A stretch of DNA of 64,000 bases from Ornithinimicrobium flavum (GTDB lineage Bacteria; Actinomycetota; Actinomycetes; Actinomycetales; Dermatophilaceae). Both the position numbers and the translations under genes were made by a program. Below the pieces are notes generated by a model. That model was not told the DNA's origin. It saw only the letters and a list, made by a program, of their open reading frames with translations, and did not search any database. The stretch spans positions 434,001 through 498,000 of the forward strand of contig NZ_CP038213.1 in the NCBI RefSeq assembly GCF_004526345.1, in the 5' to 3' direction. This document shows positions 28,852 to 37,106 of this stretch, piece after piece (the first letter of the stretch is position 1; each line of letters begins with the position of its first letter).

Positions 28852-29391
28852 ATGACCTCAGCGCATGCCGACGACACGGCCATCGGCGAGGCCTGGGTCC
28901 GTGGGGAGGAGGAGGCGCTCGAGCAGGCGTACGAGCGTTGGAGCCCCCTGGTGCACGGTCTCGCCCGCAAGGCCGTGGGCCCGGTCGAGGCCGAGGACGT
29001 CACCCAGCAGGTCTTCCTGTCGGCCTGGCGGGCCCGCTCGACCTTTGACCCGCAGCACGGGCCCCTCGGGGCCTGGCTGGTCGGCATCACCCGCAGGGCG
29101 GTCGCCGACTCCTTGCGCGTGCGGCAGCGAACCGCCCCGGTGGTGGACACCGACGAGGTCCACGACACGCCGGATGACCGCTGGGAGCACGTGGACCGGG
29201 ACGACCTGCTGGCGATCTACGAGGAGCTCGAGAAGATCGGTGACCCGCCCCGGAGGATCCTGCTCCTGGCCTACGTGCACGACAAGACGCAGAAAGAGAT
29301 CGCCGAGCTGCTCGACCTGCCGCTCGGCACCGTGAAGACCCACACAAACCGGACCCTGGCCCGGCTCCGAACCCTCTTGGGAGGTGCCTGA
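28852..29391 (+). CDS. ECF sigma factor (SigK-like)
   Basis: A 179-residue extracytoplasmic-function sigma factor. Region 2 reads QAYERWSPLVHGLARKAVG and DVTQQVFLSAWRARSTFDP. Region 4 reads LLAYVHDKTQKEIAELLDLP followed by GTVKTHTNRTLARLRTLL. The anti-sigma gene overlaps its stop by 1 nt. The RskA-type partner suggests the SigK group (ECF19). Its target promoters were not identified. Confidence 0.9.
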   Translation: MTSAHADDTAIGEAWVRGEEEALEQAYERWSPLVHGLARKAVGPVEAEDVTQQVFLSAWRARSTFDPQHGPLGAWLVGITRRAVADSLRVRQRTAPVVDTDEVHDTPDDRWEHVDRDDLLAIYEELEKIGDPPRRILLLAYVHDKTQKEIAELLDLPLGTVKTHTNRTLARLRTLLGGA

Positions 29392-29990
29392 TGCACGATG
29401 ACGACGACGGGTCGACGCCTCCGCGTCCTCCGGACGAGCGCGCCGCCGAGCTGCTGCGACGGGGGGGCGAGGTGGAGGTGCCGCCCCCTCCGCACGTGTG
29501 GGAGGCCGTGCGCCAGGCGCTGGGCCGGCCGGGTGTCGTCTCCCTGGCCGACCGGCGACGGCGCCGGTGGGTCGGCCCGGTGCAGCTGCTCGCCGCCGCC
29601 GCTGCCGGTGCCCTGGTCACCTGGGCCGGGGTCGAGGTGGTCGGCCGCGAGGCGCCCCCGGAGCTGCTCGCCAGCGGCGACCTCCAGGCCCTGGCGGCCG
29701 GGGCGCCGGACGGTCGGGCGGAGGTCGTGACCGTCTCGGGGCACCAGCGCCTGCGGGTGGAGCTCACCGAGCGTCCGGACCCCCAGGACGGCTACCTCGA
29801 GGTCTGGCTGCTGCGCCCGGACGTCTCCGGCATGGTGACGCTGGGTGTCCTCGACGCCGAGACCGGTGAGTTCGCGCTGCCGGACGGTCTGGACCTGGGG
29901 GAGTATCCCGTGGTGGACATCTCGCGCGAGCACATGGACGGCGACCCGGGTCACGGCGGTGACAGCCTGGTCCGGGGGCAGGTCGGGTGA
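29391..29990 (+). CDS. RskA-type anti-sigma factor
   Basis: A 199-residue single-pass membrane protein. A cytoplasmic N-terminal part (residues 1-60) should bind the sigma factor. One membrane segment follows (VQLLAAAAAGALVTWAG) and an outer RskA domain with GYLEVWLLRPDVSGMVTLGV. The N-terminal part is short and lacks a zinc HxxxCxxC motif, as in RskA. The start ATG overlaps the sigma stop. Proteolytic release is the known way such partners are switched on. Confidence 0.87.
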   Translation: MHDDDDGSTPPRPPDERAAELLRRGGEVEVPPPPHVWEAVRQALGRPGVVSLADRRRRRWVGPVQLLAAAAAGALVTWAGVEVVGREAPPELLASGDLQALAAGAPDGRAEVVTVSGHQRLRVELTERPDPQDGYLEVWLLRPDVSGMVTLGVLDAETGEFALPDGLDLGEYPVVDISREHMDGDPGHGGDSLVRGQVG

Positions 29991-30790
29991 GTCCTGTCCG
30001 CCGGGACCAGCTGGTCGTCACCGCGGCCGCCGTCCTCTGGATCGTCGGCACGCTCATCGGCACCGGTCTGGTCGGTGCCGAGGGCGGGGTGGAGGAGCAG
30101 GGGGACGGTCTGTTCTCCGATGCTGCGACCCTCATCGCCCCCGACGGACCCGCCTTCTCCATCTGGTCGGTGATCTACCTCTTCCTCGCCGGCTACGTCG
30201 TCTGGCAGTGGCTGCCCCGGGCCAGGGACTCCGTGTGGGCCTCGCGGACCAGGATCCCCGCCGCCGCGTCGCTGGCTCTCAACGGCCTGTGGCTGCTCGT
30301 CGTCTTCGCCGGCTGGCTCCTCGTCTCCGTCCTGGTCATCGCCGGGATCGCCGTCTCGCTGGGCGTCATCCTGCGCCGCACCGCCGACCTGCCCGACGAG
30401 GGACGGGTGCCCCGGGTCCTCGTCTCGGTCACCTTCGGTCTCTACCTCGGGTGGATCTGCGTCGCGACGTGCGCGAACGTCGCGCTCTGGCTGGTGGACC
30501 GCGGCGTGCCCGCCGAGGGGCAGCTGGCCACGGTCGTGACCCTCGTGGTCCTGGCGGTCGTCGTCGCCCTGGTCGCCGTGCTGCTGCACCGGGCCGACCG
30601 GGTCTTCGGCACGGCGCTCGTGACGGCGGTGACCTGGGGTGTGTCGTGGGTCGCCGTGGGACGCCTGTCCGGCGAGCCGGCCAACGACGTCGTCGGCTAC
30701 GCCGCCGTGGCCACCGCCGTGCTCGCGGTGGCGGCCTGGGGGGTCAGGGTCAGAGCAGCACGAAGCCCGGGTCACCGCCTCGCGCGGTGA
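29987..30790 (+). CDS. TspO/MBR-like tryptophan-rich membrane protein
   Basis: A 267-residue membrane protein with about seven hydrophobic segments. FSIWSVIYLFLAGYVVWQWL and LALNGLWLLVVFAGW match the TspO/tryptophan-rich sensory protein pattern. It is longer than classic five-helix TspO (about 160 residues). The GTG start overlaps the anti-sigma stop (GTGA), so it belongs to the sigma operon. TspO proteins bind tetrapyrroles and are linked to light and carotenoid control elsewhere, which fits this location, but the role is unproven. Confidence 0.75.
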   Translation: MSPVRRDQLVVTAAAVLWIVGTLIGTGLVGAEGGVEEQGDGLFSDAATLIAPDGPAFSIWSVIYLFLAGYVVWQWLPRARDSVWASRTRIPAAASLALNGLWLLVVFAGWLLVSVLVIAGIAVSLGVILRRTADLPDEGRVPRVLVSVTFGLYLGWICVATCANVALWLVDRGVPAEGQLATVVTLVVLAVVVALVAVLLHRADRVFGTALVTAVTWGVSWVAVGRLSGEPANDVVGYAAVATAVLAVAAWGVRVRAARSPGHRLAR

Positions 30791-30797
30791 CCCGGGC
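30765..30797. terminator. bidirectional hairpin terminator
   Basis: Perfect 14-bp arms (30765-30778, GCCCGGGTCACCGC, and 30784-30797) with a 5-nt loop. It overlaps the end of the TspO-like gene and precedes the stop of the convergent small secreted gene, so it can serve both strands. Confidence 0.75.
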
Positions 30798-30806
30798 CCG
30801 CGACGA

Positions 30807-31118
30807 TCAGCACCAGGGGTAGACGAACAGGCTGTCGTCACCCGCGCGGTGGTCGGCCAGCACCACGGACAGCGGGATCGGGTCCGGCACGCCGGAGATG
30901 TCGGCACCCGGTCGGATGGTGACGCCGGCGTCGACGGCGAGGCCGATCGGCAGCCCGCCCTGGGCCACGGTGGTGAACAGACCCTGGTCCTTCAGGAAGG
31001 CGATGCCCGCCTGCATGCAGGCGGTGTCGGGGCGGTGCCCGGCGGCGGAGGCGGCCGGGGCGGCGGCGACCGAGGCGGTCAGGGCGAGGGCGGCCAGGGT
31101 CAGGGCGGTCTTCTTCAT
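30807..31118 (-). CDS. small secreted protein of unknown function
   Basis: A 103-residue protein with a clear Sec signal peptide (MKKTALTLAALALTASVAAA, cleavage near ASA-AGH) and GGAGGA before the ATG at 31118. The mature part of about 75 residues has two cysteines, one near the start (DTACMQAGI) and one as the last residue (VYPWC), which could form a disulfide. The longer open frame upstream has no signal. A perfect TTGACA -35 overlaps the TGACAAA operator at 31191-31209. I do not recognise the family. Confidence 0.78.
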   Translation of the reverse strand: MKKTALTLAALALTASVAAAPAASAAGHRPDTACMQAGIAFLKDQGLFTTVAQGGLPIGLAVDAGVTIRPGADISGVPDPIPLSVVLADHRAGDDSLFVYPWC

Positions 31119-31190
31119 GATTCCTCCGGGGACAGTGGGCCGGGTCCGGGATGGCTCCGGATTGGTCTCATCATGGATCTGTTGCACAAT

Positions 31191-31209
31191 GTTTGTCAAG
31201 GGTTTGTCA
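31191..31209. promoter_or_regulatory. CarH-type operator: two TGACAAAC boxes on the minus strand
   Basis: GTTTGTCA at 31191 and 31202, i.e. TGACAAAC on the minus strand, are again exactly 11 bp apart. They sit between the divergent small secreted gene (31118) and CPBP gene (31245), and one box contains TTGACA of a likely promoter for the secreted gene. Confidence 0.68.
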
Positions 31210-31244
31210 CAACTAGTTCACAACTCATCTGGCGGAGGTCGTGC

Positions 31245-31988
31245 GTGCAGGGCAGAGTGGACCGGGTGAACCCCGTCGCCGAGCTGCGCAGCTTCCTGCG
31301 CGCATCCCTGGTGACGAAAGTGCCGCGCTCCCGGCGGGACCCGGCGCACGTGCTGCGGCGACGCCGGGTGGTCTCGGCCCTCACCCTGGTGATCGGTTCC
31401 GCCGTGCTGTGGTGGTCGCTGCAGCTCCAGCCCGGCGACCCGCTGTTCTACGCCGGCACGGCCCTGCTCGCAGGCATCTGGCTCGCCGGGGCCTTCCTGG
31501 CCGGGCCGCTCTACCTGGGTCGTGCCCACACCCGGGACGGCACCGCATACGCCCGCCCCGTCGTGCAGTCCCTCGCGCTGGGAACCCTGCTCCTCGGGGT
31601 CTTCCTCGCCGGCGCGTTCGTGGTCGCGCAGGTGCCGTTCCTGCGCGGGCCGGTGGACGACCTGCTGGACCACGCGAGGTTCGGGTCCCTCCCGCTCGTC
31701 CTCGTCATCACCATGGTCAACGGGATCGCCGAGGAGCTCTTCTTCCGGGGTGCCCTCTACGCCGCCATCCCGCAGCGGTGGACCGTCGCCGCCACCACGA
31801 TGGTCTACGCCGCGACGACCGTCGTCGTGGGCGTGCCGCTGCTGGTGCTGGCCGCTGTCTGCCTGGGTCTGGTCTGCGGCCTGCAGCGGCGGGTCACCGG
31901 TGGCGTGCTCGGCCCCGTCATCACGCACATCACCTGGTCCTCCGGCATGCTCCTGCTCCTGCCGCCCCTCCTCTCGACCCTGAAATGA
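31245..31988 (+). CDS. CPBP-family intramembrane metalloprotease
   Basis: A 247-residue membrane protein with about six hydrophobic segments and the CPBP (Abi) motifs: IAEELFFRGALYAAIPQR (EExxxR) and a C-terminal VITHITWSSG histidine motif. CPBP proteins are predicted glutamic-type intramembrane proteases; some give immunity to bacteriocins and others process membrane proteins. I chose GTG 31245 because GGAGG lies 6 nt upstream; GTG 31266 is the alternative. It is coupled by 4 nt to the next gene. Confidence 0.82.
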   Translation: MQGRVDRVNPVAELRSFLRASLVTKVPRSRRDPAHVLRRRRVVSALTLVIGSAVLWWSLQLQPGDPLFYAGTALLAGIWLAGAFLAGPLYLGRAHTRDGTAYARPVVQSLALGTLLLGVFLAGAFVVAQVPFLRGPVDDLLDHARFGSLPLVLVITMVNGIAEELFFRGALYAAIPQRWTVAATTMVYAATTVVVGVPLLVLAAVCLGLVCGLQRRVTGGVLGPVITHITWSSGMLLLLPPLLSTLK

Positions 31989-33004
31989 GCCTCATGAACA
32001 CACCCCGCACCGCCCTGGTCACCGGCGCGTCCGGCTACGTCGGAGGGCTGCTGGTCCCGCACCTGCTCGAGGCCGGGTATGCCGTCCGCGTCCTGACCCG
32101 GTCCGGCTCCCTCGACGCGCCGTGGGTGTCCCGGGTGGAGGTGTGCCGCGGGGACGCGACGCAGGAGGAGGACCTCAGGGCGGCGCTGCGCGGGGTCGAC
32201 GTGGCCTACTACCTCATCCACTCCATGGACGGGGAGGGCGACTTCGCCCGGCGCGACCGGGAGCTGGCCGAGGGGTTCGCCCGCGCCGCCGCGTCGGAGA
32301 CCGTGGGCCGGATCGTCTACCTGTCCGGTCTGCACCCGGACGGCGAGCTCTCGACCCACCTCGCGTCGCGGGTGGAGGTGGGGGAGATCCTGCTCGACTC
32401 CGGGGTGCCGACCGCGGTGCTCCAGGCGGCCACCGTCATCGGCCGCGGATCCGCGAGCTTCGAGATGCTGCGCTACCTCACGGCCCGGTTGCCCGTCATG
32501 GTCGCGCCGCGCTGGCTGGCCAACCGCATCCAGCCGGTGGCCGTGGACGACGTGATGCACTGGCTGGTGGCGGCGGCGGACCTGCCGGCCGAGGTCAACC
32601 GCACCTTCGACATCGGAGGCCCGGACGTGCTGACCTACCGCGACATGATGCAGGTCTTCGCCGAGGAGACGGGGCTGCGCAGGCGGCTCATCTACACCCT
32701 GCCGGTGATGACCCCCTGGCTCGCCAGCCACTGGGTCGGTGTGGTGACACCCGTCGGCGCCGGGGTGGCCAAGCCGCTCGTGGGGTCGCTGGTCCACGAG
32801 GTCGTGTGCCAGGAGAACGACCTGGAGGGCCTGGTCGGTCCACCGCCCGGGGGAGCGACCCCCTACCGCGAGTCGGTCCGGCGCGCCATGGCGGGGGTGG
32901 CGCCCGACCCGCAGCATGCCGCAGCCAAGGTCGGGGTCGGTGCCGCCACCCTGGTGGCGACCTCCAGCCTGGTGCTGGGCGTGGCTCGTCGACGCCGGCG
33001 GTAG
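31985..33004 (+). CDS. NAD(P)-binding SDR-like protein
   Basis: A 339-residue atypical short-chain dehydrogenase. The Rossmann motif TALVTGASGYVGGLLVPHLL is at residues 9-28, with AYYLIHSMDGEG and RIVYLSGLHPDGE further on. A hydrophobic C-terminal stretch precedes a basic tail (VARRRRR), so it may touch the membrane. The ATG overlaps the CPBP stop (ATGA). Substrate is unknown. If the upstream boxes work, it is under the same light control as the carotenoid genes. Confidence 0.8.
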   Translation: MSLMNTPRTALVTGASGYVGGLLVPHLLEAGYAVRVLTRSGSLDAPWVSRVEVCRGDATQEEDLRAALRGVDVAYYLIHSMDGEGDFARRDRELAEGFARAAASETVGRIVYLSGLHPDGELSTHLASRVEVGEILLDSGVPTAVLQAATVIGRGSASFEMLRYLTARLPVMVAPRWLANRIQPVAVDDVMHWLVAAADLPAEVNRTFDIGGPDVLTYRDMMQVFAEETGLRRRLIYTLPVMTPWLASHWVGVVTPVGAGVAKPLVGSLVHEVVCQENDLEGLVGPPPGGATPYRESVRRAMAGVAPDPQHAAAKVGVGAATLVATSSLVLGVARRRRR

Positions 33005-33344
33005 CCGGGTCCACCGGCACGAGGATCCCCCGGGCCCGGCCCGGGGGATCCGCGCTGTGGTCCTGCCCTTCCCGCTGCGGGGGTGAACGCTGGCGTGGCG
33101 GGGGGTGGAGCGGGGCGTCGGTCGTCGCCGGACCGGGACCGTCGACCCAGCTGCGCCGGGTGCCCGGTCCCCCGTGAGGCCCGGGTCGCGGCGACAGGGT
33201 CGGCGGGGTCGGCCTCTCACGCGACGGGTACTCGGCGGCCATGATGGCGTCGAACTCCGCCCGCAGCCAGTCCTCCTCGCCGCAGACGAGGTCCCAGAAG
33301 ACCTCGTCCTCCGGTCGGACCAGCGTCTGGTCGGAGGTGGTCAT
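32688..33344 (-). CDS. small conserved-looking protein, 3' end uncertain
   Basis: From the ATG at 33344 the frame gives MTTSDQTLVRPEDEVFWDLV then CGEEDWLRAEFDAIMAAEYP, an acidic N-terminal block of the kind seen in small actinobacterial proteins of about 80-110 residues. After about residue 45 the sequence becomes Pro/Arg-rich, and the frame runs antisense through the terminator at 33023-33051 into the SDR-like gene before stopping at 32688. The true stop was therefore probably lost or shifted by an indel. It lies 29 nt downstream... in order, after hsp20 on the same strand. Function unknown. Confidence 0.4.
   Translation of the reverse strand: MTTSDQTLVRPEDEVFWDLVCGEEDWLRAEFDAIMAAEYPSRERPTPPTLSPRPGPHGGPGTRRSWVDGPGPATTDAPLHPPPRQRSPPQREGQDHSADPPGRARGILVPVDPATAGVDEPRPAPGWRSPPGWRHRPRPWLRHAAGRAPPPPWRAGPTRGRGSLPRAVDRPGPPGRSPGTRPRGPATPRAAWPPRRRRVSPHRPSGWRARGSSPAGCR
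33023..33051 (+). terminator. hairpin terminator after the CPBP-SDR operon
   Basis: Perfect 13-bp arms (33023-33035, GGATCCCCCGGGC, and 33039-33051) with a 3-nt loop, 18 nt after the stop of the SDR-like gene. Confidence 0.75.
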
Positions 33345-33373
33345 GCCTGCTCTCCCGTCCGGGCCCGCCCGGG

Positions 33374-33856
33374 TCAGGCGTCGATCGCCTGCCGCTCGGT
33401 CGAGCGGGACACCTCCTGCGGCCCCTGGGAGCCGTCGGAGGACGCCGTCGACACGCTGATCTTGCGTGGCTTGGCCTGCTCGGCGACCGGGACGCGCAGC
33501 GTCAGCACACCCGCGTCGTAGCTCGCCTCGATCCGCCCGGTGTCGAGGTTGTCGCCCAGCACCAGTTGGCGGCTGAACACGCCCCGCATCCGCTCCGCGG
33601 CGAGCATCTCCCGCTCGTCGTCGCGGACGGGACGCTCGGCCCGCACGGTGACGACGTTGCGCTCCACGTCCAGGTCGATCGAGTCGGCCCGGACGCCAGG
33701 CAGGTCGAACTCGATGACGAAGGTGTCGCCCTCCCGCCACGCGTCCATGGGCATGACCGAGGGGCGGGCCGCCGTGCCGTTCATCCCCGAGAACATCTGC
33801 TGCGACAGCCGGTCCAGCTCGCGGAACGGATCGCTGCGCATGAGCATCGAGACCAT
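33374..33856 (-). CDS. hsp20: small heat-shock protein Hsp20 family
   Basis: A 160-residue ATP-independent chaperone. The alpha-crystallin domain spans about residues 40-140: [55 protein letters not shown] and [20 protein letters not shown]. The ATG is at 33856. It is divergent from the HspR-like gene with an inverted repeat between them, which suggests heat-shock repression by that regulator. Confidence 0.93.
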   Translation of the reverse strand: MVSMLMRSDPFRELDRLSQQMFSGMNGTAARPSVMPMDAWREGDTFVIEFDLPGVRADSIDLDVERNVVTVRAERPVRDDEREMLAAERMRGVFSRQLVLGDNLDTGRIEASYDAGVLTLRVPVAEQAKPRKISVSTASSDGSQGPQEVSRSTERQAIDA

Positions 33857-33893
33857 CGTGGGCTCCTTCCTTGGATGCTGTGGTGATGTCACG

Positions 33894-33922
33894 ATCAGTC
33901 GAGTAAATCTGTTTCGACTGAT
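33894..33922. promoter_or_regulatory. inverted-repeat operator between hsp20 and its likely repressor
   Basis: ATCAGTCGA at 33894-33902 and TCGACTGAT at 33914-33922 form a perfect 9-bp inverted repeat with an 11-nt spacer. A second overlapping pair is AAATCT (33905) and AGATTT (33925). The region is AT-rich compared with its surroundings. It does not match the HspR HAIR consensus (CTTGAGT-N7-ACTCAAG) but has the same geometry. Confidence 0.6.
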
Positions 33923-33997
33923 ATAGATTTCATAGCACCGTGTGTGACAGGATGCAAGTCCGTCGACGGACGGGGTCATCGACTGGCAGGAGGCGAC

Positions 33998-34324
33998 ATG
34001 ACGGACGGTTCCAGGCCCCACGACTCCGACCGAGGTGTCTACGGCATCTCCGTCGCGGCGGAGCTGGTCGGTCTGGCGGCACCCTCCTTGCGACTCTACG
34101 AGTCCCAGGGGCTGCTCGAGCCGGACCGGACCCCCGGCGGGACGCGGCGCTACAGCATCAACGACCTGGAACGGCTCCGAGCCATCGCCGAGCTGCTGGA
34201 CGCCGGCGTCAACCTCACCGGCATCGCCATGATCCTGCGGCTGCGGGAGGAGAACGAGCGGCTCACGGCCGAGGGGCACCGTCTTCGGGCGGAGCTGGGG
34301 GAGGCCCGGCGGGGCCGGCCGTGA
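33998..34324 (+). CDS. MerR-family regulator, HspR-like
   Basis: A 108-residue protein with a MerR HTH ([20 protein letters not shown], then [19 protein letters not shown]) and a C-terminal coiled coil ([20 protein letters not shown]). The ATG at 33998 follows CAGGAGG. The GTRRYS and coiled-coil layout is that of HspR. Its divergent hsp20 neighbour supports a heat-shock repressor role (inference). The last 62 nt overlap the convergent AI-2E gene. Confidence 0.8.
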   Translation: MTDGSRPHDSDRGVYGISVAAELVGLAAPSLRLYESQGLLEPDRTPGGTRRYSINDLERLRAIAELLDAGVNLTGIAMILRLREENERLTAEGHRLRAELGEARRGRP

Positions 34325-35636
34325 CGTGGCCGTCCGGGGCTCCTGCGGAGGTGGTGCCCCTGCCGTCCTGCCCCTGCTCGGTGTCCGCTGCCTCGTCGCT
34401 GGGCGCGGTCGACTGCCCGCGCATGAGCTGGTAGCGCCAGCGCTGCGCACCCGAGGCCCTCGCCCTGGCGTGGCTCTGCGGGTCGAGCGGGTCGTCCCCG
34501 AGCACGGGATCCTCCCCTGACTGGTAGCGATCGGTCCAGAGCTGGATGATGGTCCACCCGACGGCGGTGTAGGGCACCGCCAGGATGGCACCGAAGATGC
34601 CGCCCACGATCGTGCCGATCGTGAGAGCGAGCAGGACGACCAGCGGATGCAGGCTGAGCGCCTGACCCATGATGACCGGCTGGAGCAGGTCACCCTCGAC
34701 CTGGTTCACGACGATGACGATGGCCAGGACGATGAGCGCCTCGACGGGCCCGGTCGTCACCAAGGCGACCAGGGCGGCCAGCACGCCCGCGACGGTGGCG
34801 CCGACGATCGGGATGAAGGCGCCGACGAAGACGATGACCGCCAGCGGCAGGGCGAGAGGCACTCCCACGATCGCCAGACCGATCCCGATGAGCACGGCGT
34901 CCACGGCTGCCACGATCGCCGTGCCGCGCACGTAACCCCCCAGCACCTCCGCGGAGCGGTCGGCGGACTCGGCCAGCTTGGCCCGGGTGTCTCCCTGGAA
35001 CCACCGCAGGGTGAAGTTGGCGATCTTCGGACCGTCCTTGAGGAAGAAGAACAGCACCACGACCATGAGGATGACCCCGGCGAAGAACTCCGTGGCGGCC
35101 GAGAGGCCGGTCAGGGTGCTGCTCGCCATGCCCGCGACGTCGCCGCTGACGACGGCGTCGACGACCTGCTGCGCCAGGTCGTCCACGGCGGTCGTGTCCA
35201 CCGGCAGGGGGCCGGTGCGCAGCCAGTCCTGCAGCTGCTGCCAGCCGTCCACGGCCGAGGACTGGAGGGTCTCCCACTCGTTGCGGATGGCCAGGACGAC
35301 CCCACCCACCACGCCCCCGACGACGGTCAGGATCCCGACGAAGGCCGCGATGGTCGCCAGGAGGTGCGACCACCCCTTGCCCACGAGCCATCGCACGGCG
35401 GGAGACACGGCCGCCCCCAGCACCAGAGCGACCAGGACGGCCACCACGACCACCTTGATCCGCAGCAGGAGCCAGAGCACCCCGACGGCGACGGCGGCGA
35501 CGAGCAGCGTCTGCGCCGCCCGTGACGCCACCCGGCCCATGCCGTCGGACCAGGCTCCCCCAGGCTGTGAGGCCCTCGACACCGATCGGGAGGAGACCGG
35601 TGGGTCCTGAGCTGGCGGCGTGGGCTGGGTGGCCAT
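34263..35636 (-). CDS. AI-2E family transporter (TqsA/PerM-like)
   Basis: A 457-residue membrane protein with about eight segments. It has the family pattern: paired N-terminal helices ([20 protein letters not shown]), a soluble middle, [16 protein letters not shown], then [20 protein letters not shown] and [20 protein letters not shown]. The Ala/Gly/Pro-rich C-terminal tail of about 70 residues overlaps the MerR gene. The ATG at 35636 was preferred over an upstream in-frame start. Family members export autoinducers or ions; the substrate here is unknown. Confidence 0.85.
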   Translation of the reverse strand: MATQPTPPAQDPPVSSRSVSRASQPGGAWSDGMGRVASRAAQTLLVAAVAVGVLWLLLRIKVVVVAVLVALVLGAAVSPAVRWLVGKGWSHLLATIAAFVGILTVVGGVVGGVVLAIRNEWETLQSSAVDGWQQLQDWLRTGPLPVDTTAVDDLAQQVVDAVVSGDVAGMASSTLTGLSAATEFFAGVILMVVVLFFFLKDGPKIANFTLRWFQGDTRAKLAESADRSAEVLGGYVRGTAIVAAVDAVLIGIGLAIVGVPLALPLAVIVFVGAFIPIVGATVAGVLAALVALVTTGPVEALIVLAIVIVVNQVEGDLLQPVIMGQALSLHPLVVLLALTIGTIVGGIFGAILAVPYTAVGWTIIQLWTDRYQSGEDPVLGDDPLDPQSHARARASGAQRWRYQLMRGQSTAPSDEAADTEQGQDGRGTTSAGAPDGHVTAGPAGPPPAPPEDGAPRP

Positions 35637-35769
35637 CGAGGTGAGCTCCTGCCGGGGATCGTGTTCTTCCCGGCGCCGCACCGACCGCGCCGGGACGGTC
35701 GGGTCCCGACGTGCAGGACAGGACCCTTCCTTCTAGTGTCGCAGGGCGACCACCCGGAAGGAGTTGGTC

Positions 35770-36328
35770 ATGTCCACCCCGAGCAGCAGCACGATCAGGA
35801 GCGCAGGCACGAACGAAAGATGTACCTCGTGTTCGCGGCCATGATCGCCACCTCGACGGTGACGATGTTCCTGCTGACCTACACCAACACCTGGGCCTGG
35901 GCCCACGTGGCTCTCAGCGAATGCGGGTCTACATGGCCCTCATCATGGGCTCGGCGATGGCCATCATCATGCTCGCCTTCATGTGGGGGAGGATGTACAA
36001 GAAGGTGGCGGTCAACCTCGCCATCGTGACTGGTGCTCTCTTCGTGGGGCTGACTGCGCTGTGGCTCGCCCGCTCCCAGACGCTCGTCGACGATCAGGCC
36101 TACATGAACGGGATGATCCCGCACCACTCCATCGCCATCCTCACCAGCGAGCGGGCCGACATCGACGACGTGCGGGTCCGGGAGCTGGCCGACGAGATCA
36201 TCGAGGCCCAGCGCAGGGAGATCGCCGAAATGACGTGGCTCGTCGACGACATCGAGATCAACGGCGTGGTGACGACCGAGCAGGAGGCCGAGCAGCGCCC
36301 CGTCCCCGAGTTCCAGGTCACTCCGTGA
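35770..36328 (+). CDS. membrane-anchored DUF305 protein (two frameshifts)
   Basis: A DUF305 protein, a family of His/Met-containing exported or membrane proteins often tied to metals. The ATG at 35770 has a strong SD (GGAAGGAG). Hydrophobic segments are MYLVFAAMIATSTVTMFLLT, MALIMGSAMAIIMLAFMWGR and VNLAIVTGALFVGLTALWLA. The DUF305 signature YMNGMIPHHSIAILTSERAD follows. Two one-base losses are needed, near 35815-35819 (GAAAG) and at 35920 (GA-ATG should be GAG-ATG). Corrected length is about 187 residues. Everything reads well otherwise, so errors are more likely than decay. Confidence 0.75.
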
Positions 36329-36335
36329 GAGGCGC

Positions 36336-37106
36336 GTGGTGATGGGGGTCGTCCTGACGCTTGCCGGCGTCCTTCTGCTCCTGGTCGGGCTGCACGACAT
36401 GTTCCACACCCTCCTGCACCCCACCGGGCAAGGAGCGTTGACCCGGATCGTGCTCGCGGGCACCTGGCGGGTATCCCGGGCGACCGGGCACCGCCTGGGC
36501 TCGGCGGTGGGACCGGCAGCCATGGTGGGGGTGATCCTGATGTGGGTCGTGCTCCAGATCCTCGGGTGGGCGTTGGTCTACCTGCCGCACGTCCCGCGCG
36601 GCTTTCTCTACGCGTCAGGGATCGACCCTGCGGACTACGCCGAGATCGCCCAGGCTCTCTACCTGTCCGCCGTGACGCTGACCACCCTGGGCTACGGGGA
36701 CGTGGTCGCGACCGACCAGTGGATCCGACTCGCCACGCCACTGCAGGCCCTGACCGGCTTCGCGTTGCTGACCGCTGCGCTGACGTGGTTCATGCAGATC
36801 CACCCGCCGCTGTCCCGCCGACGAGCTCTGGCGCTGGAGCTCAAGGGCCTCGCCCACCTCGGATGGGCCGACAACCTGGCCGAGCTGGGGGTGGTCACGG
36901 TGAGCAGGATGCTGGACACCACGGCGGCCAAGGTGAGCAAGGTCAGGATCGATTTCGCGCACAACCGCGAGGGCTTCTACTTCCAGGAGGACGACCATGA
37001 CCTCGCCCTGGCCCGTCAGCTGCCCTACGTGCTCGAACGGCTCCTCGTACAGGTTCCCCCACCCGTCCTGACCAGCATTCTTGTCATTCGGTTCAGCCCC
37101 CCGTGA
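36336..37106 (+). pseudogene. two-TM potassium channel, 3' end cut by an IS
   Basis: The N-terminal 240 residues read as an ion channel: hydrophobic helix VGVILMWVVLQILGWALVYL, the pore with selectivity filter LTTLGYGD near residue 117, and a second helix ALTGFALLTAALTWFMQI. The cytoplasmic part breaks off at about 37080 and the frame ends in the adjacent IS5-type element, so roughly the last part of the regulatory domain is lost. The pore is intact, so the truncated product might still form a channel. GTG 36336 or ATG 36342 are both possible starts. Confidence 0.7.

Noticed and set aside
35661..36029. Separate 122-codon gene before the DUF305 gene
   Set aside because: Its membrane helix is the natural N-terminal part of the DUF305 protein, split off by single-base losses.
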